A stretch of DNA of 64,000 nt, taken from assembly GCA_023548195.1 (NCBI GenBank), contig JAJHZJ010000013.1, positions 1,125,001-1,189,000 of the forward strand, written 5' to 3'. Shown here one piece after another: positions 23,118 through 33,960 of this stretch. The DNA is from Bettongia penicillata ogilbyi. Its lineage: Eukaryota; Chordata; Mammalia; Diprotodontia; Potoroidae. Position numbers and translations under genes: made by a program. How positions within the stretch are numbered: the stretch's first letter is position 1; every line of letters begins with the position of its first letter. A model generated the notes under the pieces. That model saw only the letters and a list, made by a program, of their open reading frames with translations, did no database searches and was not told the origin of the DNA.

Positions 23118-23563
23118 CTTTCATCAGAATCACAAGATAATGACGAAACTGAAGAAGAAAATGACTTTTCATCTTTTTCAAAATCGTTACCACCCACATC
23201 AGATAGACAATTTCCAGATTTTTCTAATCTTGAAAAAACTGTCAGAAATGAAACTCGAAGGACCTATAGTACCTCAGGTGTATTAAATCCCCGAAGACAA
23301 TTCTCTGGATCCTGTAGTGGTAATGGTAAAAATACCAAAAATCCACGGAGGTTTCAGTTATTTACTTCAAAAGCACCTAGCGGAGATCTTCTAGAGAAAC
23401 ACTCTGCACGCTTTACTAACAAGCAACTGCCATTCACTCCTCGCACTTTAAAAACAGAAGCAAAATCTTTCCTTTCCCAGTATCGATATTATACACCAGC
23501 TAAAAGAAAAAAGAGCACCCAGGATCAATTGATTGAGGCAGAAACCCAGACTGACTTAAGCAG
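23118..23563 (+). CDS. SPATA7: SPATA7 coding exon 6 (446 bp, conserved core)
   Basis: The largest internal exon. Acceptor tttttag ends at 23117 and donor GTATTG starts at 23564. It begins on a codon boundary and ends two bases into a Ser codon. The first ~85 residues are Ser/Asp/Glu-rich and diverge strongly from human. The second half contains the family's best conserved block: [18 protein letters not shown], then [32 protein letters not shown] and [10 protein letters not shown]. This basic/aromatic block is nearly invariant among mammals as I remember it and is probably a protein-interaction surface (inference). No stop or frameshift is seen. Confidence 0.97.
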
Positions 23564-23628
23564 GTATTGAACATGTTTAGTAATAATGATTGATTAGCTT
23601 AGGATGTTACCAAATCAGAATGTTATTC

Positions 23629-23655
23629 TTTTTTTTTTTTTTTTTTTTTTTTTTT
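23629..23655 (+). repeat. Poly(T) run (27 T)
   Basis: Uninterrupted T-run 65 bp downstream of SPATA7 exon 6. Possibly the A-tail of a lost minus-strand retroposon. Confidence 0.9.
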
Positions 23656-23844
23656 GTAGATCAGGCATTTTTTAATAGCATGTCTAAACAGTCTTTCAGT
23701 TGGGGTGGGAACGATGGAATTAGAACTTGTATATGCATCTTAAAAAAGCTCTAATAATAAGTGTTAGGCTAAATGAGAAGAAATGTTTATAACCAGTTGA
23801 TTGTTAAGGACATCAAGTCCTTTATATACATTCATTGTTTAGGT

Positions 23845-24046
23845 CAGGGGTGGAGAAGCTGCTGTCTCAAGGCCACCTGTGGCCTTCTAGGTCCTTGGGT
23901 GTGGCCTTTTGATGAGTTCAAGTTTTACAGAACAAATCCTTGTATTAAGGGGATTTGTTCTGTAAAGTTTGTATTCAGTCAAAGGGCTGCCCTTGAGGAC
24001 CTACAGGGCCATATGTGTTCTCGAGGTTACAGGTTCCTCCCTTCTG
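23845..24046 (+). mobile_element. Palindromic hAT-like MITE (202 bp)
   Basis: Starts caggggtgg and ends in its imperfect reverse complement. Along its length the left arm (...cacctgtggcc..., acagaacaaatcc) is mirrored by the right arm (ggatttgttctgt..., ggccatatgtg), so the whole element can fold into one long hairpin. It is flanked by 8-bp direct repeats gtttaggt/gtttaggc (23837-23844 and 24047-24054). CAGGGGTG-type ends with 8-bp duplications fit non-autonomous hAT/Charlie elements. No transposase. Confidence 0.75.
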
Positions 24047-24384
24047 GTTTAGGCCATTGTTTCAGGTCTAACTAGATGTAGTAACAGAATCTGTTCATTG
24101 AAAAAATGTATTTTTTCCAAGGCATCCCTGTGATGTCATATTCATTCATTAGTTTTGAGTGCAGTAAGATGAAATAATTAAAATAAAAAAGAGAATTCTT
24201 CAGAAAATATTTTCTTTCCTTCAGTGATTAGTCACTCATTTTATTGACTTAATTTTCTTAATTTCTAATATAGGAAGAAAAAGATTCCTTCAGGTTATAT
24301 TGGATCATCAGTGAACAAATTTTGACAGTAGTTTCCTAAGTGATCTTGTTGTATACCTCTCCAGAAGTCTCTCTGAGTGTTCTA

Positions 24385-24705
24385 GAGTTATTGTAGAATA
24401 GTGAAAAGAGCCCTGGATCTAGATGCAGAAGACCTGGGTTCAAATCCCAGTTCTTCCATGTACTGGCTAAGTGACTTTGGGGCAACTCAGATCACTCTCT
24501 GTAGCTCTGTTTGTTCATATGTAAAATGTGGGGTTGAAAGCACAGGACTTAAGAGGTTGGGGAGGGGTGTGCCATCCAGCTCTAAATAAAATACTTTGCT
24601 TTTATACAATGAAGCAATATAATTCTTTCTACAATTCTAAAATGTGTGTTCGTCCTTCGTTGCTGAAGAAGACCATGCTATCAGAGAAATAATGACATGA
24701 CTAAA
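24385..24705 (+). mobile_element. MIR/CORE-SINE (24385-24590) and reversed SINE tail (24647-24705)
   Basis: MIR part: gaaaagagccctggatctag, gacctgggttcaaatcccag. The second part, gttcgtccttcgttgctgaa, is the antisense 3' tail of the family at 19381. Confidence 0.6.
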
Positions 24706-24869
24706 GTAGAGTGGTACCCCCATTATGAGACTGTTATGGAGAATAGGACTGTTACTTCAGTTACAGGCATGACTTACATGTCATGCATTTTATCTTGTGC
24801 TTATTGTGTTTAAGAGAGATTGTTTTGATAAAGATCTGTGAAGAAAACTTACTGAATCCAAAAAGAGAA

Positions 24870-25400
24870 CATAGGAACATAAATTTAGAACTGGAAGGGA
24901 CCCCACAGGCAATTAAGTCCAAAACTTTCATTTTACAGATGAAGAAAACGATATTCAGAGAGATTAAGTGACTTGACCAGGGTTTCCCAGGTAGTAAGCG
25001 ACAAGCAGGATTTGACCAGAGATCCTTTTTCTCCAAAGCCAGTGCTCTTTCTCCTATACCATACTGACTTTTCTTCTTCTATTATGCTTACATATTATTT
25101 TTTAACAAAAATAATAAGAAATTTAGAATTTTTTTGGCCTTTCTATTAAATGGTCATCTTAAGTAGTACAAATAAATTTATGTGAAGAATTCTACTTTAA
25201 ATGCATAGAAATTTCATTGATATTAAATAAATGGATTATGGATGAGTCAGGGAGGATAAAAGATATCTTCAATTTGTATAATGTTTTTAAGACTTACAAA
25301 ATATTTTCCTCTAACAGCAATATTAGGTAAGTATTGCCTGTCTTATTAATCCTATTTTATAGATAAGAAGCTAGAGATAAAGAAAAACTTAGGTGTGTCT
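24870..25400 (-). mobile_element. MIR/CORE-SINE copies, antisense (24870-25075, 25255-25400)
   Basis: First: gaactggaagggaccccaca, ttttacagatgaagaaaacg, gtgctctttctcctatacc. The second is weaker (tttatagataagaagct). Confidence 0.6.
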
Positions 25401-25755
25401 TTTCTGGAGTTTTTGATTTTTAGTAATGGTGGGTCAGTGATAAAATTTAAAATTGTTAAAGAAGAAATCCTTTAATTAAAAATCTCAAGTTCATCAGTTT
25501 CCTTACTTGCCATCTGCAGAGATAGTCATGAGAAGTGAAATCTGACCCAAATTCTGGCCGGAGGCATGTTTAAACCTCACACTAGATATTGTTCCCTAAT
25601 AACAGGTTGGCTGGGTTGTTGAACATGACATTTCATTTAAATATGTTGCCATACATATCTTTATAGTTACATGTACTATTGCTGCACAAATTTTTATCTT
25701 TATTGTGGTTTCTATATTTTGACACTTATAATAAATATCTTTGGAAATTTTTCAG

Positions 25756-25822
25756 TTTTAAAACTCATTTTGTGTCAGCCGAGTTGAACAATATAGAGTC
25801 GGAAGAAGTGATCATAAATGAG
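25756..25822 (+). CDS. SPATA7: SPATA7 coding exon 7 (67 bp)
   Basis: Acceptor tttttcag ends at 25755 and donor GTAAAT starts at 25823. The first base completes a Ser codon, then 22 codons read FKTHFVSAELNNIESEEVIINE. Human has a comparably placed but poorly conserved exon (FKSELGTAETKN...), so identity comes mainly from the shared first residues, phase and position between exons 6 and 8. Confidence 0.85.
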
Positions 25823-26339
25823 GTAAATACAAAATATCTTTTCCTCATATTTTAGTTATAGATACATTGATGTGAACCCGTCAAAATGATGACTGGAAAA
25901 TGTAGAACAACCTGTAATTTTAGTAGAACCTTAAGATTGTGATGTATGTAGCAATGTACATGAATCCAGTCTGCACTAATAGAGAAATCACCCATTAAGG
26001 AAATCATTCTCTCAAGTAAGGACAAAGTGATGTGTGCCTAAGTGTTTATGCTATGGCCAAAACACTGAACTATCTGCAAATAGATATTCCTGTGACTAGC
26101 CAGGTGGATGCTACACAAGTTCAGATAATTATTTATAAGCTAATTTATAGCTTATTTATAAGCCACGTATAGCTAATTGTTTATAAGCTAATTTTTTTCT
26201 GCATTTGGGTTATAAAATGCGTGTGTCACAGATTACATTTTATTGATACTAGTGTTTAAAATTATGTTTGCAAAAGAACCAAATAGAATCAAGTTTATTA
26301 ATTAGCTAAGAATTTTACTCTTAAACCATGTGTATCTCC

Positions 26340-27420
26340 ATTACTTTTATCACAGAATCTGAGTTGGAAGGAACTCTTGAAACCATCTAAACAATACCTG
26401 AACGAGAATCCCTGCTCCAACATCTCCAACTAATGATCAATTCAGTCTTTGCTTGGAGACCTCTAGAGGGCGAGAACCCACCACTTCTAATAGCAGCCTA
26501 GTTCAGTTTTGGATAGCTCTAATTGTGAGGAAGTTTTGTTTATATTGAGCTGAAATCTACCACTCCTCACTTTCCACCCATTGCTCCTAATTTTTGCCTC
26601 TGGGACAAAGTTGAACAAATCTAATCCCAGTTCCATATCACATCCTTCCAAATACTTGAAAGCAACTACAAAATACAAATTACCCCTGTCTTTTATTCAA
26701 TTTAACATCCTCAGTTCCTTCACCTGATCCTCCTATGGCATGACCTCCAAACTCTTCACATTATGCTCCTCTTTGGCACACTATAATTTTTCAGTGCCTT
26801 CCTAAAGTGTGGTGCCTAGTACCAAACAGAACTACAGATGTGGTCTGATCAGTAAAGATTACAGCAGGACTGTCACCTCTATTATTTTGGATATTGCCCT
26901 TCTCTTAATACAGCCTAAGGTTACGTTGGTGGGTTTTTTCCCCCAGCTGGCATATAACCCTGTTGATTTATGTTGAGCTGAGTCAACTAAAATTCCCAAA
27001 TAATTTTCACAAGAATCTATCCATACTTGCCCCATCTTTTACTTAATGATATTGATTTTTTTTTAACCCAAGTGTAAGACTTTATATTTATTTCTACTGT
27101 TTGAACATACTAGATTCAACCAAAACTTCAAACCTTTTGAATTTATTTTGGAACCTGATCTAGTCATCCAGTATGTTAGCTAACACTTCCAAGTTTATAT
27201 TTTCTGAAAAAAACTGATAAATGTTATCCAAATCATTGATGAAAATTTTAAATATCACATAGCCAAGGATACATTCCTGAGGATGGAAGTACTCCACTAA
27301 AGATTCCTCTTCCTAAGTTGACAATTGCACCATTAGCTGCTCTTTGGATTTGGCTATTCAGATAGTTCCAAATGCTTTTCCTGTTAAATAAGGTATACTT
27401 CCCTTGCAATATTCAGTTCT
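26340..27420 (-). mobile_element. L3/CR1-type LINE 3' half, antisense (about 1.1 kb)
   Basis: + strand follows the antisense CR1/L3 order: gagttggaaggaactcttga, aaatgtggtgcctagtacc-like text, acagatgtggtctgatcag, cccaagtgtaagactttata, tcattgatgaaaattttaa, acattcctgaggatggaag. No open frame survives. Confidence 0.7.
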
Positions 27421-27429
27421 ATTTTATTC

Positions 27430-27760
27430 ATAGCTCAGTATATAAGTACAAGAAATGAAAATTTATTTGTAGGGAGAGAGTACTAATAATAACTTGAGGT
27501 TCAAGAAGGGTCTTCAGTAGGAAGTGGCTTATGAGCTGAGCCTTGAAAGTAAGTAGAGATTCCAGAAGGTAGAGACAAGAAGGAAGAGCCAAAAGAAATA
27601 GCACATAGAGGCTGTGCTTGAAGAGTGTCAAGTTGGCAGCTATGGTGGACATGTGAGTAGAGAGAAGAGATGGTCTAGGAAGGTGCAGAAGTGCCTGGAG
27701 TTTGCAGGGAGGAAACACTATCTGTATCCCTAACACCCTCAATTTCTAGTGTAGGACTTC
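27430..27760 (-). mobile_element. L2-type LINE fragment, antisense
   Basis: gagctgagccttgaaagtaa, gtagagattccagaaggta, ggaggaaacactatctg. Encodes only a shadow frame. Confidence 0.5.
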
Positions 27761-28731
27761 ATAGTCCTTAGCAGTGCTTTCTTTTAACAGTGTAATTTGT
27801 GATCACACAAATCCCCAGAAGTAGGTAGAAGTCATCGTGTTTGACAAGTCCTGGTTAATTAAGTTTGTCACATTCTGTATTTTTATGTTTTACTGAAGGA
27901 ATTTCTATTACCACTATAAGTCTTTCATATTTTTCCTATCATATATAATATATCTTGTATGAAATAACCTACAATTTTAAAAGTCAAGCTTAGTATTTGA
28001 AAAAAATTGATCATCTCATTAAATGAACTCTGAATTGAGACCATCCAGTTACTCCCTTCTATTCACTTGGTTTGGTAACCTAAGACTCTTTGGCACAGAG
28101 GATTAGCTATATCATGTCTTTGTTTCTTCTGGTGTTTGCCTAAGAGGATTGAAGGCACAAAGGGCCATTTTCCTTCAGTGAGATGGTACACTTAGTATCT
28201 CATAGAAAGCATTAATATAATTGAATTGTCATAATGATTATACAGATGGTTTCTACCTTTTCCCTCCCCCCACTTTGCAGCAGCACCATTGTGATTTCTT
28301 TTGAAGCTCTGTGGTTCCAAGTTAGTAGCAGAAAAAAAGCTAAAGAGTATAATGAACCAATATTAATGTTCTGTCTTCCTGTTTCAGAGTACACATCTCT
28401 ATGTGTGACATAAGGTGAACTATTTTTATAACTAACCTGGTCCCAAAAGGTTTTCTGGGTTTGGGGAATAGATTAGTCCTGTCAAGTTTGTATCTGATTC
28501 TCTGCTTTGGACCCTTTCTTAATATTATTTAAAATGTCATCTAAGTTTTCATTAAGGTTGTACAATAAGAAAAACTATCATTGTATTTTAACTGTCTTGG
28601 AAGATAGAATTATCTCATCAATAACCTTTATACTTTTCAAATTTCTATTTGTCTCCCTTGACTTTTGTGATTTTTAATGTAATTTTTGTCATAAATCATT
28701 AAAACAGTAAATATTAATTCTTTTATTACAG

Positions 28732-28844
28732 CCCAAGACACCTGATTGTGGAATGAAGGAAAAAATGATTTCTTCCCAGAACTTCCCAAATGACTTAGCC
28801 TGGGAGAAAGTTAAAGAAGATGTTCTTCACTACCCATTATCAAG
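28732..28844 (+). CDS. SPATA7: SPATA7 coding exon 8 (113 bp)
   Basis: Acceptor ttttattacag ends at 28731 and donor GTAAAG starts at 28845. It starts on a codon boundary and ends two bases into an Arg codon. It encodes PKTPDCGMKEKMISSQNFPN, then DLAWEKVKEDVLHYPLS. The Trp-containing acidic stretch corresponds to STWDEIKDDALQHSS in human. The region is a poorly conserved linker between the two conserved blocks. Confidence 0.9.
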
Positions 28845-29194
28845 GTAAAGTTTTCAGAATAATTTCAATTACTCTACTTCTTCATATTTTATCTTCTCTT
28901 AAGCTTTGTTGTTATCATATGTCATTTTTAATTTCCTTGTCTGGAAGCATTTCCTGACACAGTAAAATTTCATTTTAATGAAAAAGGCAATTTTACAAAA
29001 ATAAAATGATCAGTAAAAATTTAGTTGATGATTATGAGCTTCATATAAATGAAATATTTTAGTGCATTTTGTATAGCCTAATTCATCAATGAAGGAAAAA
29101 TTCAGTTCAACAAATATTTGTAAGCACCTACTAGGAGCAAAGCACTGTCTTAAGTAAATGGAACATTAGCACACCCCATTATTAAGGGTAGGAC

Positions 29195-29425
29195 AGGAAT
29201 TGGGCCTGCAATTTCATTGATATGGGAAACTCTCAGATGAGGATATTTCATCTGCCAATGCAGATTATCTCCTTCCCTCCAATTTATAGTTACAGAGAGA
29301 TGCCTAAAGCCCTAAGATTAAGAGACTTGTACATAGGTGACATTGCAAGAGTATATTAGTGGCAACACTTGAACTCAGGCGCTATGGCCAGCTCAGGGTC
29401 CACTATGACATGCTACCTCTCATTC
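29195..29425 (-). mobile_element. SINE (tRNA/MIR-type), antisense
   Basis: Runs from ttgggcctgcaatttcattg to catgctacctctc, parallel to the copy at 7505-7665. It overlaps the start of a 120-codon frame that is therefore not a gene. Confidence 0.6.
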
Positions 29426-30109
29426 TATTATTATTTTATCAAAGTAGACTATTTGTCAATAACATTTTAGAGTCAACTACCAATTTTCAATTTCCTAAGA
29501 TATACACCAGTGAAACAAATGATCTAAACACAGTTTGTAAAAGTGGCATTCTCCATATGATGAATCTCCATTTGAAAAGTCATATTTATGGTTTCAAATG
29601 TGGTACATGTCAAGATACCCAGGACTCTCTCTGTGAAGATTATGACATGTTATTGTACTCATTCTCTTTGCTTTTAATATTTAGTAGGTTTAAATTTGTC
29701 ATATTTCTGTGTTATCCTTAGTCACAGCATAGAAAATTACATGTACCTTTTATGGCTCCCTTTCAGAATATTGTGATAGTTTTTTTTCTTCAAATGCAAA
29801 AATGGCTCTTATTCTCTCATATCATGATTTTCCAGCATGAAATACTGGTGACCCAGGGTTCTCAAAACAATCTTAATAGAGTACAATCTCCAGCAGGGCA
29901 CACTGAGATGGAAAGGCTTTAAGTATCTATCCAGTAACTGTGTGGCTGTCCATAAATTTTCACCAGAAGGTTGACTACCAGGTGATGTTGAGAAAGTTTT
30001 CACATCAGTTAGAAAAGATTCATTTGAAGCTTCAAATATTGTCAGGGCAGTGGGAGTATGTCATACCTCCTTGATTTCTCAGGTTCATGACAATGCAATA
30101 TTCAAAGAA

Positions 30110-30480
30110 TTCTGTATTCAGATAGTCAATAATCATGAGGTTGCTGGAAATAAAAAGATGAAGTCAAAATAGTACCTGCCCTCAAGAAACTTATACTGTT
30201 AGGTGAAACAGTGTGCCTATGGAAGTAAATACATAATACATATGATATAGATGCAAACTTATATCATCAATACAAGGCAGTTTTGATGAGGAGAGATAGA
30301 TTACCAGATGAAGGAGGAAGGATAAGGAAAGGCTTCACAGAATATAAGGAGGTGCTTAATCTGAGCTTTAAAGGAAGGTAGTATTTCTAAGAGCTGGAAG
30401 TAAGGAGTTTATTTTAAGCGTGAGATATAGCCAATGCAAAGCTATGAAGACTAGATACGTTTTTCGGTAAATGGAGGGGA
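30110..30480 (-). mobile_element. L2-type LINE fragment, antisense
   Basis: gtacctgccctcaagaaact, ggataaggaaaggcttcac and gagctttaaaggaaggtag. Confidence 0.6.
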
Positions 30481-30901
30481 AGTTTTGTATTCTAAATCTT
30501 ATTTAATCCAAAATTTAAAAAGTTAAATATTAATTTATATATGTTTTTAGAAGGTATAGAAATTAGATAATATTGACATACTTCAATAGTTTTAACATTT
30601 AGCAGAATGACCAGTTAAAAACTCAGAATCTGTTCTGCTCCTTTTTACTCACTTGGTAGTCCTAGACTGTTAGAAAGGTCATGGCTTCATTTCTTCTGGT
30701 ATTATCCTGAAAGTAGTGAAAGAACAAAACACTACAAGAAAAGACTATCTTTTGTAGCATCTAGCACAGTAATAATACATGTCAATGATCACTAAATATA
30801 TACTAAATTGAATGTTGATTGGATTAATACATAAGGAAACTTTCACATCACTGTAAAGAGAATTTTATTTAAATATTTTCAATTTTTTTGTGTGTCTATA
30901 G

Positions 30902-30955
30902 AGCATCTATTCCATATTACCTGCAGCGTGCTCCAGTGAAAAAAATCCAGTCTGA
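30902..30955 (+). CDS. SPATA7: SPATA7 coding exon 9 (54 bp)
   Basis: Acceptor tgtctatag ends at 30901. Donor GTATGT starts at 30956, so the exon ends GA inside a Glu codon completed by the exon at 37591. It reads ASIPYYLQRAPVKKIQS, compared with human AMCQYSLKPPSTRKIYS. The exon is small and diverged, but phase on both sides is exact and it lies between strongly supported exons. Confidence 0.85.
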   Translation, partial: SIYSILPAACSSEKNPV

Positions 30956-31934
30956 GTATGTCTCTTTTATCCCATTGTTTTATAAGAGAAAAACTGTCTT
31001 TAAATTACTTAATCATAATATAAATAATATTTTAATTATTAAACATTATGTAAAGATTAAAAATTAAGTTCATTTATAAATGAACCTAAGTAGTCCACCC
31101 AGAACTCTTGCTAAATGCAAGAACAATATCCAAAATTCTGAAATAATTGCCTGTTTCTAAGTTTTTCAAAAGCCTAATTTCTGTTACTGAAAAAATTTTT
31201 TGATTTCCCATTAATGTCCATGTTTCTCATTTCTTCTGTGAAGAAACCAGCATTTTTTCTGAACACAAGTTACACTGCTTTTGCATATTATAATGATAAG
31301 GAAGAGCCATAGATAAATATGGTGTGTTTGAGTTATTTTAAATGAAAATGAATACTATTTGTTATAATAAAAAGCTTCCAGGGTGAGGGGAGAGGAAAGA
31401 AGGAAGAGATAAAGGAGAAGTCAAGGGTTAAAAAAACATTTCAACAAAAAATTTTTTAATGTAAGTGAAGATTCCCAACAACATTTTTAAAATCAGTAGT
31501 TCTTTATAGATACTGTTTTGTTTTCAATCAAGAGCTCCACTTTTATCAAGTAAAATCAGAACTGTATAGTGTTATTTGCATCAGACTTACTGTCTAAAAT
31601 TTAGTCATTTTCTTCTGTCTCACATTGCTTTCTTTAAGATGTTAATATTTCACAAAGTTGGGCCACTTTCCATTTCATTCATTCAGATGAGGTGATGAAA
31701 ATGGTTGAATGATATTAAAGTATATAATTTCAAATATTGATCTGGTAATTTCATGAATCATAAGTTAGCATTTGTGTTTCTATTCTATGACAAGAGTTGC
31801 TTATTAACAGTATCTTCTTATACTTGGTATAGTAGAAAGAGAACTGACCTGAGAGTCAAGAGATAAAGGATTTAAATCCTTACTGTGCCACTGTGTAACC
31901 CTGGATAAATCACTTTACATCTCTGAGCTTCAAT

Positions 31935-32721
31935 CAGTAAACATTTAACAGGCACTTACTATGGGCAGTCGCTGTGCTAAGCATTGGGACTACAACAAGA
32001 GGAAAATGACAGTCCCCGCCCTCCAGGACCTTACAGTCTACTGGGAGGAGACAGTTTGCAAACATACATATAGACAAACTATGTACAAGATAAATAGGAA
32101 ATAATTTAACAGATGAAAGGCACTGCAATTAAGAGGGATTTGGAAAGGCTTTCTGTAGGAAATTAGTTAGAATTTAAAAGAAACCAAAGATATCAGTAGT
32201 TGGAGCAGAGGAGGGAAAGCATTCCAGGCATGGGGGATAGCAGAAAAAATTCCTGGAGCCAAGAGATGGACTATCTTGTTCATGGAACATCAGGAGGCTG
32301 GTATCATTGAATTGAAGAATACATGTTAGAGAGTAAGGTGTAAGAAAACTGCCAAGGTAGATTAGAGAGTAAGGTGTAAGAAAACTGCCAAGGTAGGAGG
32401 GGGATAGGTTATGAAGGGCTTTGAATTCCAAACAGAGCATTTTGCATTTGCTTCTGGAGGCAATAAGGGGCCACTCCAAAATATTGAGCGTGTATGTTGG
32501 GAGGATGGTGGGGGGAATGTTGCAGATTTGACATGGTTGGACCTGTGCTTTAAAAAAATTACTTTGGTGTCTGAATGGAGGATAAAATGGAGTGGTGAGA
32601 AACTGGAGGCAGTCTGACCCACCACTAAACTAATGCAGTAATCCAGGAGTAGTGACAGTGTCAGGAGAGAAAGGGGCATATTTGAGAGCTATTGAAAAGG
32701 TGAAAGTCTGCAGAAGTTTCA
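31935..32721 (-). mobile_element. L2-type LINE inserted in a MIR, antisense
   Basis: Starts at the reversed 3' tip (cagtaaacatttaacaggca) and runs through ccctccaggaccttacagtc, agaggagggaaagcattcc and gacctgtgctttaaa. Contains a 36-bp tandem duplication. Confidence 0.7.
32326..32396 (+). repeat. Tandem duplication, 36-bp period
   Basis: Units 32326-32361 and 32362-32396 are identical over 35 bases (ttagagagtaaggtgtaaga... aactgccaaggtag). Two copies, head to tail, inside the L2. Confidence 0.9.
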
Positions 32722-32934
32722 GTTTCCCCATATGTAAAATGGAGGGATTAAACTAAATAATATCTGAGGTCTCTTCCAACTCTTAACATTTTGTGGATCA
32801 ACTTATTCTGTGATGATTTTAATTGATATCTTTGGTTAATTCAAATTCCTTTTTTCTGCAAATTAAAGTCACACATTTGCCTTAATTTTTTTGTAATTTC
32901 TCCATTTGGGACATTGATAGTTTACAAAATCTTT

Positions 32935-33100
32935 TCCTCACAATAACTATGTGAGATAGATAGTATAAGAATCATTAGTTCTCATTTTACTGATGAGGAA
33001 ACCAAGGATCAGATTGCCATGTCATAAGTGCTTGAAGTCAGCTAGGTTTTTATTATTTTTGATCCATTGCTTTTTTTCTGATATTCTACACTGCCTCTTC
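32935..33100 (-). mobile_element. MIR/CORE-SINE, antisense
   Basis: ctcattttactgatgaggaa, accaaggatcagattgcca. Confidence 0.55.
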
Positions 33101-33419
33101 TTAAACTACAAATATAGAAAGCTCTAATGTATTTATTTATACAACTCTCCTTATCATGAATTGCCCCATATGGACTTTATCCCACTTTTAAAATGAGAAA
33201 GAATCAAAGGAAAAAGAATTATCTCCCTATTTATCTATTTCATTCTTTCTTATACTTTCTTGTTAAATGCCACAAATCATCCCTTGTATATAGATATTGG
33301 ACATACACAGGAGCCATACTAAGTTTTGAGAACTGATTAAAGGCCTTTACACCAAAGATATCAAATGTTAATTTCCTAGAATTTATGTCACATTCCTGGA
33401 CTCTACTTGTACAAGCAAT

Positions 33420-33835
33420 CCCATTCCATCCTGTTTGCTACAACAGATTGCCCCTTCTGCCATCCTCACTTTCTCTCTTTTCTTCAATTTCTCCCTATCT
33501 ATAGGCTCTTTTCCTACTTCCTACAAATGTCTGCGCCCATGTCTCCCCATTGCTAAAAAGAAAACCTTCACTTGACCTTTCCATCCCCTCTTAACATACT
33601 TTCTTTTATTTCTTTTACCCTTTGTGGCTTCAGTTCTCTTAATCTCTTCTCAGCTCCCTACAATCCAACTTCTGGCCTCATCATTTCACTGAAACGCTCC
33701 CTTCGAAGTCACCAATGATCTCCTGATTGTCAAATCCAGTAGCTTTTTCTTAACCCTCAGTCTTCTTGACCTCTTTGCAGTCTTCAGTACCGTTAATCAC
33801 CTTCTCCTTAATATTCTCTTTTTTTTTTGCAATTT
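33420..33835 (+). mobile_element. L2-type LINE, sense, 5' piece
   Basis: gaaacgctcccttcgaagtc, accaatgatctcctgattg, cttgacctctttgcagtctt. Continues at 36480 after the HAL1-like insertion. Confidence 0.65.
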
Positions 33836-33960
33836 CAGTCATTAATTTATTCATTACATACCTGGTCAATGTCTGATATGTGCAAAACACCGTATTAGGA
33901 CAGCATAGTGGGAAAAAATAATTGTACTCAGAGTTTTTAGAGACAACTTCTAATTTTCCT

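Larger units (their letters stand above)
23564..30901 (+). other. SPATA7 introns 6-8, remainder
   Basis: Unassigned: 25080-25250, 25400-25755, 25823-26335, 27760-28730, 28845-29100, 29425-30105 and 30480-30755. AT-rich, no recognisable feature. A 120-codon open frame at 29359-29721 starts in a SINE and has no conserved pattern. Confidence 0.6.
31826..32810 (+). mobile_element. MIR/CORE-SINE split by an L2 insertion
   Basis: The 5' half (31826-31934) ends catctctgagctt. The 3' half (about 32722-32810) starts cagtttccccatatgtaaaa and ends gaggtctcttccaactc. The interrupting segment is the antisense L2 at 31935-32721. Confidence 0.7.

Noticed and set aside
29359..29721. 120-codon open frame on + in SPATA7 intron 8
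   Set aside because: Its start lies in an antisense SINE, the rest has no domain-like pattern, and there is no supporting splice or codon signal.
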